Of a stretch of DNA of 64,000 nucleotides, positions 51,430 through 60,640 are shown piece by piece. Below the pieces are notes generated by a model. It did not search any database, had not been told where the DNA came from, and saw nothing but the letters and a program-made list of their open reading frames with translations. The stretch spans positions 124,001 through 188,000 of the forward strand of contig JAJCXR010000050.1 in the NCBI GenBank assembly GCA_029263315.1, written 5' to 3'. The stretch is from Acidobacteriota bacterium (GTDB taxonomy: Bacteria; Acidobacteriota; Thermoanaerobaculia; Multivoradales; J023). A program made the translations under genes and the position numbers. Positions within the stretch are counted from its first letter, which is position 1, and the number at the start of each line of letters is the position of its first letter.

Positions 51430-52038
51430 ATGCCGACGTACCAAAAGCCACCCACAGTCAACGACGACGCTCGCGCCCAAGACATTTATCGCGAAGCGGC
51501 ACGCATTATCTCCGAGAAGGGCTTTGACGCCACTTCCATGGGGGATATTGCCGAAACCGTCGATCTCACCAAGGGCGGGCTCTACTACTACATCAAGGGC
51601 AAGAAGGCCCTGCTCTACGCCATCATGAACTTCGCCCTCGACCTGATCGAGAACCGGGTCATGGCCGGAGCTCGGGAGGAGCCGGACGCCAATCGACGGC
51701 TCGCGGGCCTGATCAAGTCTTACGTGCAGCTCGTTCTCGAAGAGCCGGCGGCCATCGGCATCCTGGCCAGTGAGGACGAGAAGCTCGACCCGTCTTATCG
51801 GCCACGGGTCATGGAACGCAAGCGCGCCTATTCAGATTTTCTGCGCCAGAGTATCTCCGACGTTACCCAAGCCAACGGCAGCGATAACGGCGTCGACCCT
51901 TCCATCGCCACTTTTGGCATGCTCGGCTTGGTGCACGGGGTCGTCCACTGGTGTCGCAATGAAGAACAAGACGATCATCAAGCCATCGTCGCTCAGGTGA
52001 CCCAGATCGCGCTGCAGGGTCTCTTGCCTCCCGCCTGA
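51430..52038 (+). CDS. TetR-family transcriptional regulator
   Basis: A 202-residue regulator. The N-terminal helix-turn-helix is clear: I-Y-R-E-A-A-R-I-I-S-E-K-G-F-D-A-T-S-M-G-D-I-A-E-T-V-D-L then T-K-G-G-L-Y-Y-Y-I-K-G-K-K-A-L-L-Y. The C-terminal ligand domain resembles regulators of fatty-acid or acyl-CoA metabolism, but the ligand cannot be read. The candidate operator about 210 bases upstream suggests autorepression. It is convergent with the MscS gene, 20 bases away, and has no obvious target operon beside it. Confidence 0.9.
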   Translation: MPTYQKPPTVNDDARAQDIYREAARIISEKGFDATSMGDIAETVDLTKGGLYYYIKGKKALLYAIMNFALDLIENRVMAGAREEPDANRRLAGLIKSYVQLVLEEPAAIGILASEDEKLDPSYRPRVMERKRAYSDFLRQSISDVTQANGSDNGVDPSIATFGMLGLVHGVVHWCRNEEQDDHQAIVAQVTQIALQGLLPPA

Positions 52039-52058
52039 GGAAGCCACCTCCGCTGCCC

Positions 52059-52934
52059 TCAGTCGAGACTGGTCATACTTGCCGCATTCTCCCCAGTCGA
52101 CGTCGGCCTGACTTCCCGCGACTCACTCTCGGTGCTCTTCATGGTGATCGTGCGTTGGGGGAATGGGATCTCGATTCCTTCCTCAGCGAAAGCCTCGGCG
52201 ATCTCCTGCGGCAGTCGATTTTTGATCTCGACCACGTTCGGGGTCAGCAGCCACACCGAGAATTGCAACAGGATTGCCGAATCGCCAAACCCTTTGTGGA
52301 AAAGGATCGGTTTGGGTTCGTCGAGGCACAGGGGATTGTCCTGGGCCACCCGCATCAAAACCCCGCGGACTTGATCGAGATTCGAGTCGTAGGCCACCCC
52401 CAAGGGTAAGTCAAAACGACGAATCGGAAACCGGCTGAGGTTGGTGATCCGCGCCTTGAGCACAGTCTCGTTGGGTAAGCGGACCATCAGGTTGTCGAAG
52501 GTCCGCAGCTTGACGGACATCCAGTCCACCGAGAGAATTTCTCCCGTGACGTCCCCGATGGTGACGTTTTCGCCCACTTCAAAAGCCCGCTCGCCGATCA
52601 AGAAGAGGCCGCTGATCAGGTTGGAGACGGAGGTTTGAGAGGCAAAACCCAAGGCCACCGTCAGCACGCCGGCGGCGCCGAGAAAAACCGACAGGTCGAA
52701 TCCGGCCTCCCGCAGGGCAGAGACAACAAAGAGCAACATCACGCCATAGGTGACCAGGCGCCGTGCCAAAATGAGACCTTGGGTCCCCAGCCGGCGCCGC
52801 AAAAGGCGGCCGGTGGCAGCGCCGAAAAAACGTGCCACCACCAGGCCGAGCAGAATCAGCAGCACCGCCCTGATGAAACCCGTTCCGCGATCACTCGAGG
52901 CAAACTCTCGCAGCGTCTCCATTGCTTCGTTCAT
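52059..52934 (-). CDS. MscS-family mechanosensitive channel (DUF432-linked)
   Basis: A 291-residue MscS homologue. Membrane segments lie at about 18-38, 58-78 and 82-115. The pore helix is V-A-L-G-F-A-S-Q-T-S-V-S-N-L-I-S-G-L, and the beta domain has F-E-V-G-E-N-V-T-I-G-D-V-T-G-E-I and V-R-L-P-N-E. The C-terminal ~35 residues are an extra Ser/Thr/Glu-rich tail. It follows the DUF432 gene by 11 bases in the same direction, a pairing known from other bacteria and archaea. Confidence 0.93.
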   Translation of the reverse strand: MNEAMETLREFASSDRGTGFIRAVLLILLGLVVARFFGAATGRLLRRRLGTQGLILARRLVTYGVMLLFVVSALREAGFDLSVFLGAAGVLTVALGFASQTSVSNLISGLFLIGERAFEVGENVTIGDVTGEILSVDWMSVKLRTFDNLMVRLPNETVLKARITNLSRFPIRRFDLPLGVAYDSNLDQVRGVLMRVAQDNPLCLDEPKPILFHKGFGDSAILLQFSVWLLTPNVVEIKNRLPQEIAEAFAEEGIEIPFPQRTITMKSTESESREVRPTSTGENAASMTSLD

Positions 52935-52945
52935 CGACTCACTTC

Positions 52946-53752
52946 TCAGCCCACCAAGACATGAAACGCCCGCGACAGGACGCTCCGCCCGGCAATTTCC
53001 CGTGGTTCGGCCACCACAACGGCCTCAGCCGCTTCCTTCGGCGGCCCGCTCCCGATCTCGACTTGCGGCGGCGACAAACCATCTCGAACCACCGCCAGGG
53101 ACGCCGTCCACAATCCTCCGGCCGCATCGGCGTAGAGCCGCAGCGTATTGGCCGGCACGCTCACCCGCTCCAGGGAGAGCAAGCTGGAGGCCTGGTTGCG
53201 GATCTTCAACGGCGTAATCGCACGATGGGGCATGGGCGGCAAGCTGTCGATCTTGAGCCGGGCGGCCGTTTGGCTCGCATAAGCCTCGACGCCTCGCCGG
53301 GTATCGGGCCCAAACCAAGTGTCCGACGGCCGGTTGGTCGGCATTTCGAACAGAGTGCGGTCAGGGTCCGGCAACTCACCGCGAACCCAAACCGGGGTGG
53401 AGACAAACACCTCGACCTCTTCCCCTGCCGGTACCATCAACGGCAACTCCGGGCGCGCCACCACCGGCCGATCCGCCAGCAGCGGCCGCAGACGGATCAT
53501 GCCCTGATCGCTGTGGGTCAGAAATCGTTCGATCTTGAAATCACTTTCCGGATCGGCGATCGGTCCCGGCCCACCGACCGCCGAGGACAGGACGTGACCC
53601 GAATCTCCATCCCTGATGCCATTGCGATACCAGCCGAGACGCCATTCGCCCGGACGATGGGCGATGGAGAGCTCCAACGGCCCGACGGTCACGGTGATCA
53701 TGCGATCTTCCGGAACTTCGTGGATTCCATGCCAAGACGATAAGTGGGTCAT
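52946..53752 (-). CDS. DUF432 protein, operon partner of MscS
   Basis: A 268-residue soluble protein with no signal peptide. It matches DUF432: I-T-V-T-V-G-P-L-E-L-S-I near the start, V-P-A-G-E-E-V-E-V-F-V-S-T-P-V-W-V, and a pair of short beta-rich halves. The family has no proven function but is repeatedly found next to MscS genes, so a modulator of channel opening is a reasonable guess. The ATG at 53752 is chosen because CGGAGAT lies just upstream; the frame is open 37 more codons without another ribosome binding site. Confidence 0.8.
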   Translation of the reverse strand: MTHLSSWHGIHEVPEDRMITVTVGPLELSIAHRPGEWRLGWYRNGIRDGDSGHVLSSAVGGPGPIADPESDFKIERFLTHSDQGMIRLRPLLADRPVVARPELPLMVPAGEEVEVFVSTPVWVRGELPDPDRTLFEMPTNRPSDTWFGPDTRRGVEAYASQTAARLKIDSLPPMPHRAITPLKIRNQASSLLSLERVSVPANTLRLYADAAGGLWTASLAVVRDGLSPPQVEIGSGPPKEAAEAVVVAEPREIAGRSVLSRAFHVLVG

Positions 53753-53871
53753 CAAATCTCCGATTTGCGACACCGGGGTCGGTGCGCCTGGGCGGATCAT
53801 GCCATAGCAAGGCGATGGCAAGTAAGCCCCGGGCCCTGAAGATTTCATTTCGCCCTGGTGCAAAACGAAGA

Positions 53872-53890
53872 AGGCGGCCGGTGGCCGCCT
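53872..53890 (-). terminator. Intrinsic terminator after the TRAP/DUF4097 genes
   Basis: AGGCGGCC, a three-base loop and GGCCGCCT form a perfect 8-bp GC-rich stem, followed on the minus strand by TCTTCGTTTTG. It lies about 80 bases after the DUF4097 stop. Confidence 0.7.
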
Positions 53891-53971
53891 CGATGCCTAC
53901 TGAGGTAGTTGCAAACTCCCGAGATCGCCCTGTGTGCCGATCCTCCGATCGAGATCCAGGCTATCGTCCGA

Positions 53972-54748
53972 TCAATGGCGTCGCACCCTGATGGAGCCGT
54001 TGACATTCTCCAACTCGACGCGGGCGCCACCGCTGCCGAGGGTGCCGCGCAGATTGCTGCCCACGTAGCGCCCCTTGTCGACGGTCAGCCCAAAATCATT
54101 CTCGATGCCACCGTGCACCGTTTCGGCGCTGATCACAGCATCGGCATCGTCCGGCAAGGTGACGGTGAGGGACCCGTTGACCGAGCTCAGCTCGATGCGT
54201 TGACCCGCCGTCAGCTGATCGAAGGCAACGTTGGTCTGACCGTTGACCGACTCGATCCCTAGGCGTCCTGCCATGCCCGTCGCCTCCACATTGCCGTTGA
54301 CGATCTCGGCGCTGACCTCACCGGACAGCTGGCGCAGCTCCAGATTGCCGTTGACCAGCTCGACAGAATCGATGCGGGCCCCACGGGGCACCTGCAAAGT
54401 GAAATCGACGCTGCCCGAAGACCGCCAGCCGTCCGATTCACGACTCTTCTTATACTCCGTCGAAATCGAGACACCGGAGCCGTTGACGTCGATCTCCACC
54501 TCCATGCGATCCAGCGCCTCCTGGGAGTCGGCTTCCTTGATATAGCTCACTTGCACGTCGTCGCCGTCCCAGCCTTCGATCACCACATCACCGTTGACGT
54601 TTTCCAGGCTGATACGGCCGTCCGCCACCAGATCATAGGTCTGGCTGAATTTCTCGTTGACGGCAAAGGCCGAAGTGGCCACCAGAAAGGTGAGTAGGTA
54701 TGTGGCGACGACGCTGAAGGAACGGCGTGGCAAAGAACGCTGCAACAT
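53972..54748 (-). CDS. Exported DUF4097 protein (beta-helix-like repeats)
   Basis: A 258-residue protein with a signal peptide (hydrophobic residues 12-29, ending A-F-A-V) and a repetitive beta domain in which short strands carry V-N-G-D-V, V-N-G-N-L, V-N-G-N-V, V-N-G-Q-T, V-N-G-S-L and V-N-G-S-I. This Asn-Gly ladder is the mark of DUF4097/adhesin-like repeats, which fold as a right-handed beta solenoid. Function is unknown. It lies about 100 bases downstream of dctP in the same direction and ahead of a good terminator, so it may be the last gene of the TRAP operon or a separate unit. Confidence 0.87.
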   Translation of the reverse strand: MLQRSLPRRSFSVVATYLLTFLVATSAFAVNEKFSQTYDLVADGRISLENVNGDVVIEGWDGDDVQVSYIKEADSQEALDRMEVEIDVNGSGVSISTEYKKSRESDGWRSSGSVDFTLQVPRGARIDSVELVNGNLELRQLSGEVSAEIVNGNVEATGMAGRLGIESVNGQTNVAFDQLTAGQRIELSSVNGSLTVTLPDDADAVISAETVHGGIENDFGLTVDKGRYVGSNLRGTLGSGGARVELENVNGSIRVRRH

Positions 54749-54847
54749 GGTGAATCTCCTGAGAAGACTTGATGGGGAGGCCGTACGGCCCGGGCTGTCA
54801 GGGGATTGGATACCGACGACGCAGGGAAGGTTGGAATTTCTTCAGGG

Positions 54848-55870
54848 CTATTCGACACTGCGGATGCGATCTATCCAATCGCCGTAGGTCCCTGCAAGCT
54901 CGTCGTACACCGGTTGCACCGCCGCTTGAAACGCTGCCACGTCGTCCACGCGGTGAATCTCGCTACCCGCCGCCTGCACCGTCGCCAAAGCCTCCGCCTC
55001 GTACTCTTGCCAATAGCGTCGCTGCGCCTGGGACGATGCCAGCGCCGCTTGCCGCAGGGCCAATTGCTGCGCGTCGCCCAGGGCCTCAAAGCTAGGGCGA
55101 TGCACTAGCAGCAGGTCGGGGATCATCGAGTGACGATCCAGAGAGTAGTGTTTGGCCACCTCGAAATGGCGCTCGGAGCGATAGCTCGGCAGATTGTTTT
55201 CTGCCCCATCGATATTGCCGGTGTACAGACTGGTGTAAACCTCCTTGAATCCGAGAGACACCGGCGAGGCGCCCAAGGAGGTGACCATGCGCCGCATGAT
55301 CTCCGACTTCTGGACTCGGATCTTCAAGCCCACCAGATCCTCCGGCCGGCGGATCGGACGTTCGCGGTTATAGAACGATCGGGCGCCGGCGTCATACCAC
55401 GCCAGGCCGACAAGACCGCTGGGGGTCAACGAGGCCAGCAGCTCATCCCCCAAGGGTCCATCGAGCACCCGCCACATGTGGTCGCCGTCGCGAAACAGGT
55501 AGGGCAAGGTGAGCACACCGATGGTGGAGGAGAATTCCGCCAACGGCGCCGCCGAGGAACAGACCATCTGAACCGCCCCGAAACCCAGCTTCTCGAGGCT
55601 TTCCTTTTCGTTGCCCAGCACCCCGCCGAGTTGTAGATCCAAGGTCAAATGGGAGGCCAAACGGGGGTCCCCTTGCACCGCCTCGGCCAAATCCTCGAGA
55701 CCGCGGGCGGTGGGGTAATCCGCCGCGTGGACGTTCGACACCACCCAACGGCGGGGCGACGGGCTAGTGTCTCCTGAGCCGCAGGCCAGGCAACAGAGCA
55801 ACATCCCGAACATCGAAAACAGCCCGAGACAGGCTCGGAAGGATCGAGGCATTGGACACGACGGCATCAT
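54848..55870 (-). CDS. dctP: TRAP transporter substrate-binding protein (lipoprotein)
   Basis: A 340-residue DctP/TAXI-like solute receptor. A lipobox C-L-A-C lies near residue 30. The ligand-site region reads R-R-P-E-D-L-V-G-L-K-I-R-V-Q, with the arginine that in DctP proteins binds the substrate carboxylate, and the later segment D-G-A-E-N-N-L-P-S-Y is also typical. It would capture an organic acid in the periplasm for the DctQM permease. It follows dctM by 24 bases. Substrate not readable. Confidence 0.92.
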   Translation of the reverse strand: MMPSCPMPRSFRACLGLFSMFGMLLCCLACGSGDTSPSPRRWVVSNVHAADYPTARGLEDLAEAVQGDPRLASHLTLDLQLGGVLGNEKESLEKLGFGAVQMVCSSAAPLAEFSSTIGVLTLPYLFRDGDHMWRVLDGPLGDELLASLTPSGLVGLAWYDAGARSFYNRERPIRRPEDLVGLKIRVQKSEIMRRMVTSLGASPVSLGFKEVYTSLYTGNIDGAENNLPSYRSERHFEVAKHYSLDRHSMIPDLLLVHRPSFEALGDAQQLALRQAALASSQAQRRYWQEYEAEALATVQAAGSEIHRVDDVAAFQAAVQPVYDELAGTYGDWIDRIRSVE

Positions 55871-55894
55871 GAAGCTCCTCGCAGAACGGTTGGC

Positions 55895-57190
55895 TCAGCC
55901 GGCGAACAAGGCCGGCAGCCAGAGGGTCAACGACGGCACAAAGGTGACCAACATCAGAATCACCACCATCGCCAGGTAAAAGGGCCATAAGCCCCGCAAC
56001 GCTTGCTCCATGCTGATCTCGCCGATGGCGCAACCCACGAAGAGGGTGCTACCCACCGGCGGGGTGCACAGGCCGATGGCCAGGTTGAGCAGCAGGATGA
56101 TGCCGAAATGTACCGGATCCACCCCGAGCTGCATCATCACCGGCAGCAGCAGCGGCGTCGTGATGACGATCAACGGCGCCATGTCCATCACCATGCCCAG
56201 GCCCAGGAGCAGGCCATTGACCAACAGCATGAGCACCGCCTTGGGGGCGTCGATGGAGACCAGCCAGGCGGCCAAGCGGGACGGCACATGCAGGAAGGTC
56301 ATCACCTCGCCAAAGGCAGCGGCGGCGCCGATCAAGATCAGCACCATGCCCGATGTCTTGATCGATCGCTCCAACACCTCGCCATAGCCACGCCACGGCA
56401 GCGAGCGGTAGACCAAGGTCGACACCAAGGCCGACCACACCACCGCCACCACCGCCGATTGATGGGCCGGCACCTTGCCGAGGACGATGGGCACAATGAT
56501 AATCAGCGGCGTCGCCAAGGCCGGCAGGGCCCGCCAAGCGATGTCCAATCCCTGCCGCCACGGCACCGACGCCTCCCGGGGATAACCACGGCGACGGGCC
56601 ATCCAGCCGCTCAGCACCAGCAAGCTGGCGGCGATGAGAATGCCCGGCACATAACCGGCCAAGAACAGGGCCTGGATCGACACCGTGCCTCCGGCCGCCA
56701 AGGAATAGAGGATGGCATTGTGCGAGGGCGGAATGACGATGCCTTGGGTCGACGACGTCACCGTCACGGCGACGGAGAAATCCCGGTGATAACCCTTCTT
56801 GACCATCATCGGGATGAGCAGCGAGCCGATGGACGACGTATCTGCAACGCTGGAGCCCGAGATGCCGCCGAAGAACAATGACGCCACGACGTTGACCATG
56901 GCCAAACCCCCACGCAGAAAACCGACGCAGACGCTGGCCAGCTGCACCAGCCGCTGGGCCATATCGCCCCTGGTCATGATCTCGCCGCACAGGATGAAAT
57001 AGGGAATGGCCAGCAGGGTGGGATCGCTGAGCTGCGACACCACTTTCTGGGCCACCAACATGGGTGGCACGCCGCTGGCAAAGCAGTAGGCGAAGGCCGA
57101 CAAAGCCAAGCAAAAGGCGACGGGCATGCGCCATATCAAGAGGCCGAAGAAGAGCCCGAAGAACCACAACATGAGGCTCAGCTCAGTCAT
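55895..57190 (-). CDS. dctM: TRAP transporter large permease
   Basis: A 431-residue polytopic membrane protein with about 12 helices. Family marks include I-P-Y-F-I-L-C-G-E-I-M-T-R-G-D-M-A-Q-R-L near the start, G-G-I-S-G-S-S-V-A-D-T-S-S-I-G as the first re-entrant loop, V-I-P-P-S-H-N, and G-L-C-T-P-P-V-G-S-T-L-F-V-G near the end. It couples sodium entry to uptake of the DctP-bound solute. Its start overlaps the dctQ stop by eight bases. Confidence 0.95.
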   Translation of the reverse strand: MTELSLMLWFFGLFFGLLIWRMPVAFCLALSAFAYCFASGVPPMLVAQKVVSQLSDPTLLAIPYFILCGEIMTRGDMAQRLVQLASVCVGFLRGGLAMVNVVASLFFGGISGSSVADTSSIGSLLIPMMVKKGYHRDFSVAVTVTSSTQGIVIPPSHNAILYSLAAGGTVSIQALFLAGYVPGILIAASLLVLSGWMARRRGYPREASVPWRQGLDIAWRALPALATPLIIIVPIVLGKVPAHQSAVVAVVWSALVSTLVYRSLPWRGYGEVLERSIKTSGMVLILIGAAAAFGEVMTFLHVPSRLAAWLVSIDAPKAVLMLLVNGLLLGLGMVMDMAPLIVITTPLLLPVMMQLGVDPVHFGIILLLNLAIGLCTPPVGSTLFVGCAIGEISMEQALRGLWPFYLAMVVILMLVTFVPSLTLWLPALFAG

Positions 57191-57683
57191 CGGCGGGTCC
57201 GGAGTCAGCCGTTCTGGCGTTGTCGGTCTGCGAGGACGGTCGCAGGGCCTCGATCAACCCGAAGAAAGCGATTCCGAGCCCCCCGAGGACGGCCGGCAGA
57301 TAACCCACTGCCGCCGGCCACCCGGTGGCCGGCAAGGTATTGCTCACCTGCCGCACCAGGGCCCAACCGTAGAACGCCAACAACAGCCCCAGCAGGACGA
57401 CCCCCAAGGCCACACACCGGGCCACCAGACGGCGGGCTGTCGGCGGCAAACGGGTCACCAGCGCATCGACCCCGAGATGAAATCGGCAAAACACGCCATA
57501 GGCCGCCGCCAACAGAGCGAAGGTGGCCAGCAGTAACCCTTGGATCTCCGTCGCCGCCGGCCAAGAGATCTCAAAGAACGCCCAGGCGCCCGTCTCCAAA
57601 GCCGACACGATAACCAGCACCGCCAGCAGGGTAGCCAGCACACGTCGTAAGCCGGCGGCGAGAAAGTTGGCCAGGGATTCCAT
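57183..57683 (-). CDS. dctQ: TRAP transporter small permease
   Basis: A 166-residue protein with four membrane helices and the DctQ segment F-H-L-G-V-D-A-L-V-T-R-L-P-P-T-A-R-R. It packs against DctM. The ATG at 57683 gives a proper first helix; a longer frame to 57782 reads as non-coding, and no clear ribosome binding site is seen. The order dctQ-dctM-dctP differs from the commoner P-Q-M. It is divergent from galK, 87 bases away. Confidence 0.88.
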   Translation of the reverse strand: MESLANFLAAGLRRVLATLLAVLVIVSALETGAWAFFEISWPAATEIQGLLLATFALLAAAYGVFCRFHLGVDALVTRLPPTARRLVARCVALGVVLLGLLLAFYGWALVRQVSNTLPATGWPAAVGYLPAVLGGLGIAFFGLIEALRPSSQTDNARTADSGPADD

Positions 57684-57770
57684 CGAGATCGGTATTCTAT
57701 AGCTGCCTTGGGACGGATGAAGCCTCGATACTCTCCGGCGTGATCGCCGACTGGTCAGTGGAGCTGCAAA

Positions 57771-59063
57771 ATGCCAACCCAATCACCGAACGCCACACCG
57801 AATGCCGAGCTGCTGCGCCAGCAAGTTCTCGACATCTTCAAACATCGCTTCAAGCGACCCGCCAGGGTTTTGGTGCGGGCCCCCGGACGGGTCAGCTTGC
57901 TGGGCGGTCACATCGATTACTCCGAAGGCTGGGTGCTGCCGGCGGCCATCGACCGCGCCGTATTCCTGGCGGCGGCACCGTTGCAACAACGCAAGCTGAC
58001 GATCCACGCCCTCGACTTCGATGACACGCTGTCACTCGATCTCGACCAGATCCCACCGCCCCTCGAGCCGCGGAACGTCTCCACCGACGGCCCCATTTCG
58101 TGGCAAGGCTACCCGAGCGGCATCGTCTGGGCCCTGTCGCAGCTCGGCCATCGGCTACCGGGTTTGGAAGTGGTCTTCGCCAGCAATATCCCCATCGGCT
58201 CCGGGGTCAGCTCCTCGGCGGCCGTCATGATGGCATTCCTCTCGGCCTTCGAAGGCGTCCTAGAGCCGACCGTCGCCTTGCTGCTGGGCGGTAGCCGGGC
58301 CCCGAGCGGCCCCTTTCGACTCGACGGCAAAGCTCGAGCCCAGCTTGGACAGCGGGTCGAGAACGAGTACCTCGGCCTGCAATCGGGGGTCATGGATCCC
58401 TTCGCCAGCCTGCACGGGCGTCGTGGCCGCGCCGTCTTCCTCGACTGTCGCCACCTCACCTTCGAGCGCTTGCCCATGCCGGAAGACACCGTCGTCCTGG
58501 TGGCCGACAGCGGCGTCAAGCGGCAACTGGCCACCTCCGGCTTCAACAATCGCCGGGCCCAATGCCAAAGGACGGTGGAGATGCTCGCCCCCCACGTCGA
58601 GAACCTGGCCAGCCTGGGGCACTCGGCGACCCTACGCGACCTCAGCCACCGGGACCTGGAGCTGCACGCCCATCGTCTGCCCATGGAGCTGCGGCGTCGG
58701 GCCCAACACGCCGTCGAAGAATGTCGCCGCGTGCAGCTCGGTGCCGCCGCCCTGAAAGAAAATGATCTAGAAACCTTCGGCGCCCTGATGCGCCGCTCCC
58801 ACGCCAGCTCCCGGGACCTCTACGAAGTCAGCTTGCCCGAGCTCGATGTCCTCGCCGCCAGTGCCTGGCGCAGCGACGGCTGCTGGGGAGCCCGGCTCAG
58901 CGGCGGTGGGTTCGGAGGCTGTGTCGTCGCCCTGGTGGAGCCTCACGCTGCCGAGGCCGTGGCCCGCACCATGGCCGACGACTTCGAGAACCATTTCGAG
59001 CGCCGGCCGGAGATTTTCAGCTGTGAGCTGGCGGATGGGGTCAAGGTGGAGAGCCAGGGGTAG
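57771..59063 (+). CDS. galK: Galactokinase (GHMP kinase)
   Basis: A 430-residue sugar kinase. R-A-P-G-R-V-S-L-L-G-G-H-I-D-Y at ~41-55 is the galactokinase sugar-binding signature (usually N/E-H-T/I-D-Y), I-P-I-G-S-G-V-S-S-S-A-A-V is the phosphate-binding loop, and G-A-R-L-S-G-G-G-F-G-G-C is the third GHMP motif. It would phosphorylate galactose with ATP. G-G-H-I-D-Y in place of G-E-H-T-D-Y is a small deviation, and an insertion around 160-190 makes it longer than E. coli GalK; a related sugar kinase is possible. No other Leloir gene is in the window. Confidence 0.88.
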   Translation: MPTQSPNATPNAELLRQQVLDIFKHRFKRPARVLVRAPGRVSLLGGHIDYSEGWVLPAAIDRAVFLAAAPLQQRKLTIHALDFDDTLSLDLDQIPPPLEPRNVSTDGPISWQGYPSGIVWALSQLGHRLPGLEVVFASNIPIGSGVSSSAAVMMAFLSAFEGVLEPTVALLLGGSRAPSGPFRLDGKARAQLGQRVENEYLGLQSGVMDPFASLHGRRGRAVFLDCRHLTFERLPMPEDTVVLVADSGVKRQLATSGFNNRRAQCQRTVEMLAPHVENLASLGHSATLRDLSHRDLELHAHRLPMELRRRAQHAVEECRRVQLGAAALKENDLETFGALMRRSHASSRDLYEVSLPELDVLAASAWRSDGCWGARLSGGGFGGCVVALVEPHAAEAVARTMADDFENHFERRPEIFSCELADGVKVESQG

Positions 59064-59159
59064 CCGCGACTCAGGTTGCTTGGCCCACGTGCTCTTCCAT
59101 TCCAGCACCGGGACGTGCAACACCTGGAATCACTGCAGGCTACTTGGGAAAAAACCCAA

Positions 59160-60359
59160 TCAGGCTTCGGCCAAAGCTTGCCGCAAGTCCTCCAACAGGT
59201 CGTCGATATCTTCGACACCGACGCTCAAGCGCACCAAGGTATCGGAAATCCCGAGCTTCTGACGTGTTTCCGCTGGCACCGAAGCGTGGGTCATGATGGC
59301 GGGATGGTTGCACAGGGACTCCACCGCCCCCAAGGACTCGGCCAGTTGAAAGACCCGCAGGTTCTCGCAGAAGCGGCGGGCGTTGTCGAGGTTGCCGGCG
59401 AGACGAAAGCTCACCATGCCGCCGAAGAAACGCATTTGGCGTTTGGCCAGCTCGTATTGCGGATGCGACGGCAAACCCGGGTAGTAAACCTGCTCGACGT
59501 TGTCGTGGGCTTCGAGAAACTCAGCCACCCTTTGTCCGTTCTCGCTGTGGCGTTCGATGCGCAGGGCCAGGGTCTTGATGCCGCGTAAAGTCTGGTAGGC
59601 ATCGAAGGGTCCCATAACAGCACCGACGGCGTTCTGTAGGAAGCGCACGCGCTGCGCCAGCTCCAGGGTGCTGGCCACGACGACGCCACCCACCACATCG
59701 GAATGGCCATTGAGGTACTTGGTGGTCGAGTGCATGACGAGGTCGAAACCCAAGGCCAGGGGGTTCTGAGCCATCGGTGAAGCAAAGGTGTTGTCGCACA
59801 CTAGCAGGGCTTCTGGGCAGGTCTCCCGGGCGATCGCCACCACCGCCGCCAGATCGACGACTTTCATCAGCGGATTGGTCGGTGTCTCGACCCACACCAT
59901 ACGCGTCGCTGCCGTCAACGCCTGGCGGCAGGCGTCGGGATCGGTCATATCGACATACTCCAAGTCCAGACCCTGGGAGCGGGCACGTACTTGCGAGAAC
60001 TGGCGCCGCGTGCCACCGTAGAGATCGTCCATCGCCACCAGACGCGATCCTTGGTCGAGGAGGTCGAGCAAGGTCGCCGTGGCGGCCAGCCCTGAGGCAA
60101 AAGCAAAACCACCGCAGCTGGGATCTTCTTCCTCACTCACCGAAGAGCCCTCGAGACCCGCCACCATGCGTTCCAAAGCATAGCGGGTGGGGTTGTGGGA
60201 ACGGGTGTACTCGAACCCCTTGTGCTCGCCGGGGGAGGCTTGCACGTAGGTGGCGGCGGTGAAGATGGGCGGCAGGACGGCGCCGGTGGTCGCCTCGGGG
60301 CGTTGGCCGGCATGGATGACTTGGGTGGCGGGCCGCTGAGCTCTCTTGGTATCGGACAT
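59160..60359 (-). CDS. Cys/Met-metabolism PLP enzyme (cystathionine gamma-synthase/lyase type)
   Basis: A 399-residue PLP enzyme. A-T-Q-V-I-H-A-G-Q is the N-terminal mark, F-E-Y-T-R-S-H-N-P-T-R the cofactor-phosphate loop of the neighbouring subunit, F-A-S-G-L-A-A a cofactor contact, V-W-V-E-T-P-T-N-P the strand before the catalytic region, and K214 in H-S-T-T-K-Y-L-N-G-H the PLP lysine. The family includes cystathionine gamma-synthase, gamma-lyase and beta-lyase, which sequence alone does not separate well. GAGGAAC precedes the ATG. It is convergent with galK and divergent from the export operon at 60641. Confidence 0.93.
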   Translation of the reverse strand: MSDTKRAQRPATQVIHAGQRPEATTGAVLPPIFTAATYVQASPGEHKGFEYTRSHNPTRYALERMVAGLEGSSVSEEEDPSCGGFAFASGLAATATLLDLLDQGSRLVAMDDLYGGTRRQFSQVRARSQGLDLEYVDMTDPDACRQALTAATRMVWVETPTNPLMKVVDLAAVVAIARETCPEALLVCDNTFASPMAQNPLALGFDLVMHSTTKYLNGHSDVVGGVVVASTLELAQRVRFLQNAVGAVMGPFDAYQTLRGIKTLALRIERHSENGQRVAEFLEAHDNVEQVYYPGLPSHPQYELAKRQMRFFGGMVSFRLAGNLDNARRFCENLRVFQLAESLGAVESLCNHPAIMTHASVPAETRQKLGISDTLVRLSVGVEDIDDLLEDLRQALAEA

Positions 60360-60547
60360 CGGAAAAGTTCCTCATGGGAAATTGAAGGCTCGCAACAGGC
60401 GCATCTAGAGCGCCCGTGAGCACGAATTTTATACGCAGGACCAGGAAAGTCCGATGAGATTCTGCGCCGAAGTTGGAATCCGCATAGACTCAGCTCAACA
60501 ATGGCAGGGTCAGAACCTTCGAATCCCCACGACGTTAAACTCTTGAG

Positions 60548-60615
60548 GACGATACGGTTTTGAAGACCATACGGTTTTGAAGACGACACGGTCTTGCAGA
60601 CGACAGGTCTCGAGA
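60548..60615 (+). repeat. Four 17-bp iterons with dyad symmetry before the export operon
   Basis: Units start at 60548, 60565, 60582 and 60599; a degenerate one may precede at 60531. Each contains a dyad of the type GTYT-n3-AGAC: GTTTTGAAGAC twice, GTCTTGCAGAC once, and the perfect palindrome GTCTCGAGAC. The array ends 25 bases before the adaptor ATG and looks like a multi-site regulator-binding region. The rest of the 281-base gap shows only the met-enzyme leader. Confidence 0.75.
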
Positions 60616-60640
60616 CGCCGATACTCGACGAGGTTGCCCG

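Noticed and set aside
59099..59130. A terminator between convergent galK and the PLP enzyme
   Set aside because: A 7-bp inverted repeat with an 18-base loop is present, but the stem is short and there is no T-run; too weak to call.
60360..60640. A SAM riboswitch before the Cys/Met PLP enzyme
   Set aside because: Only a short GGCGC/GCGCC stem is visible in the leader; none of the conserved SAM-I features is there.
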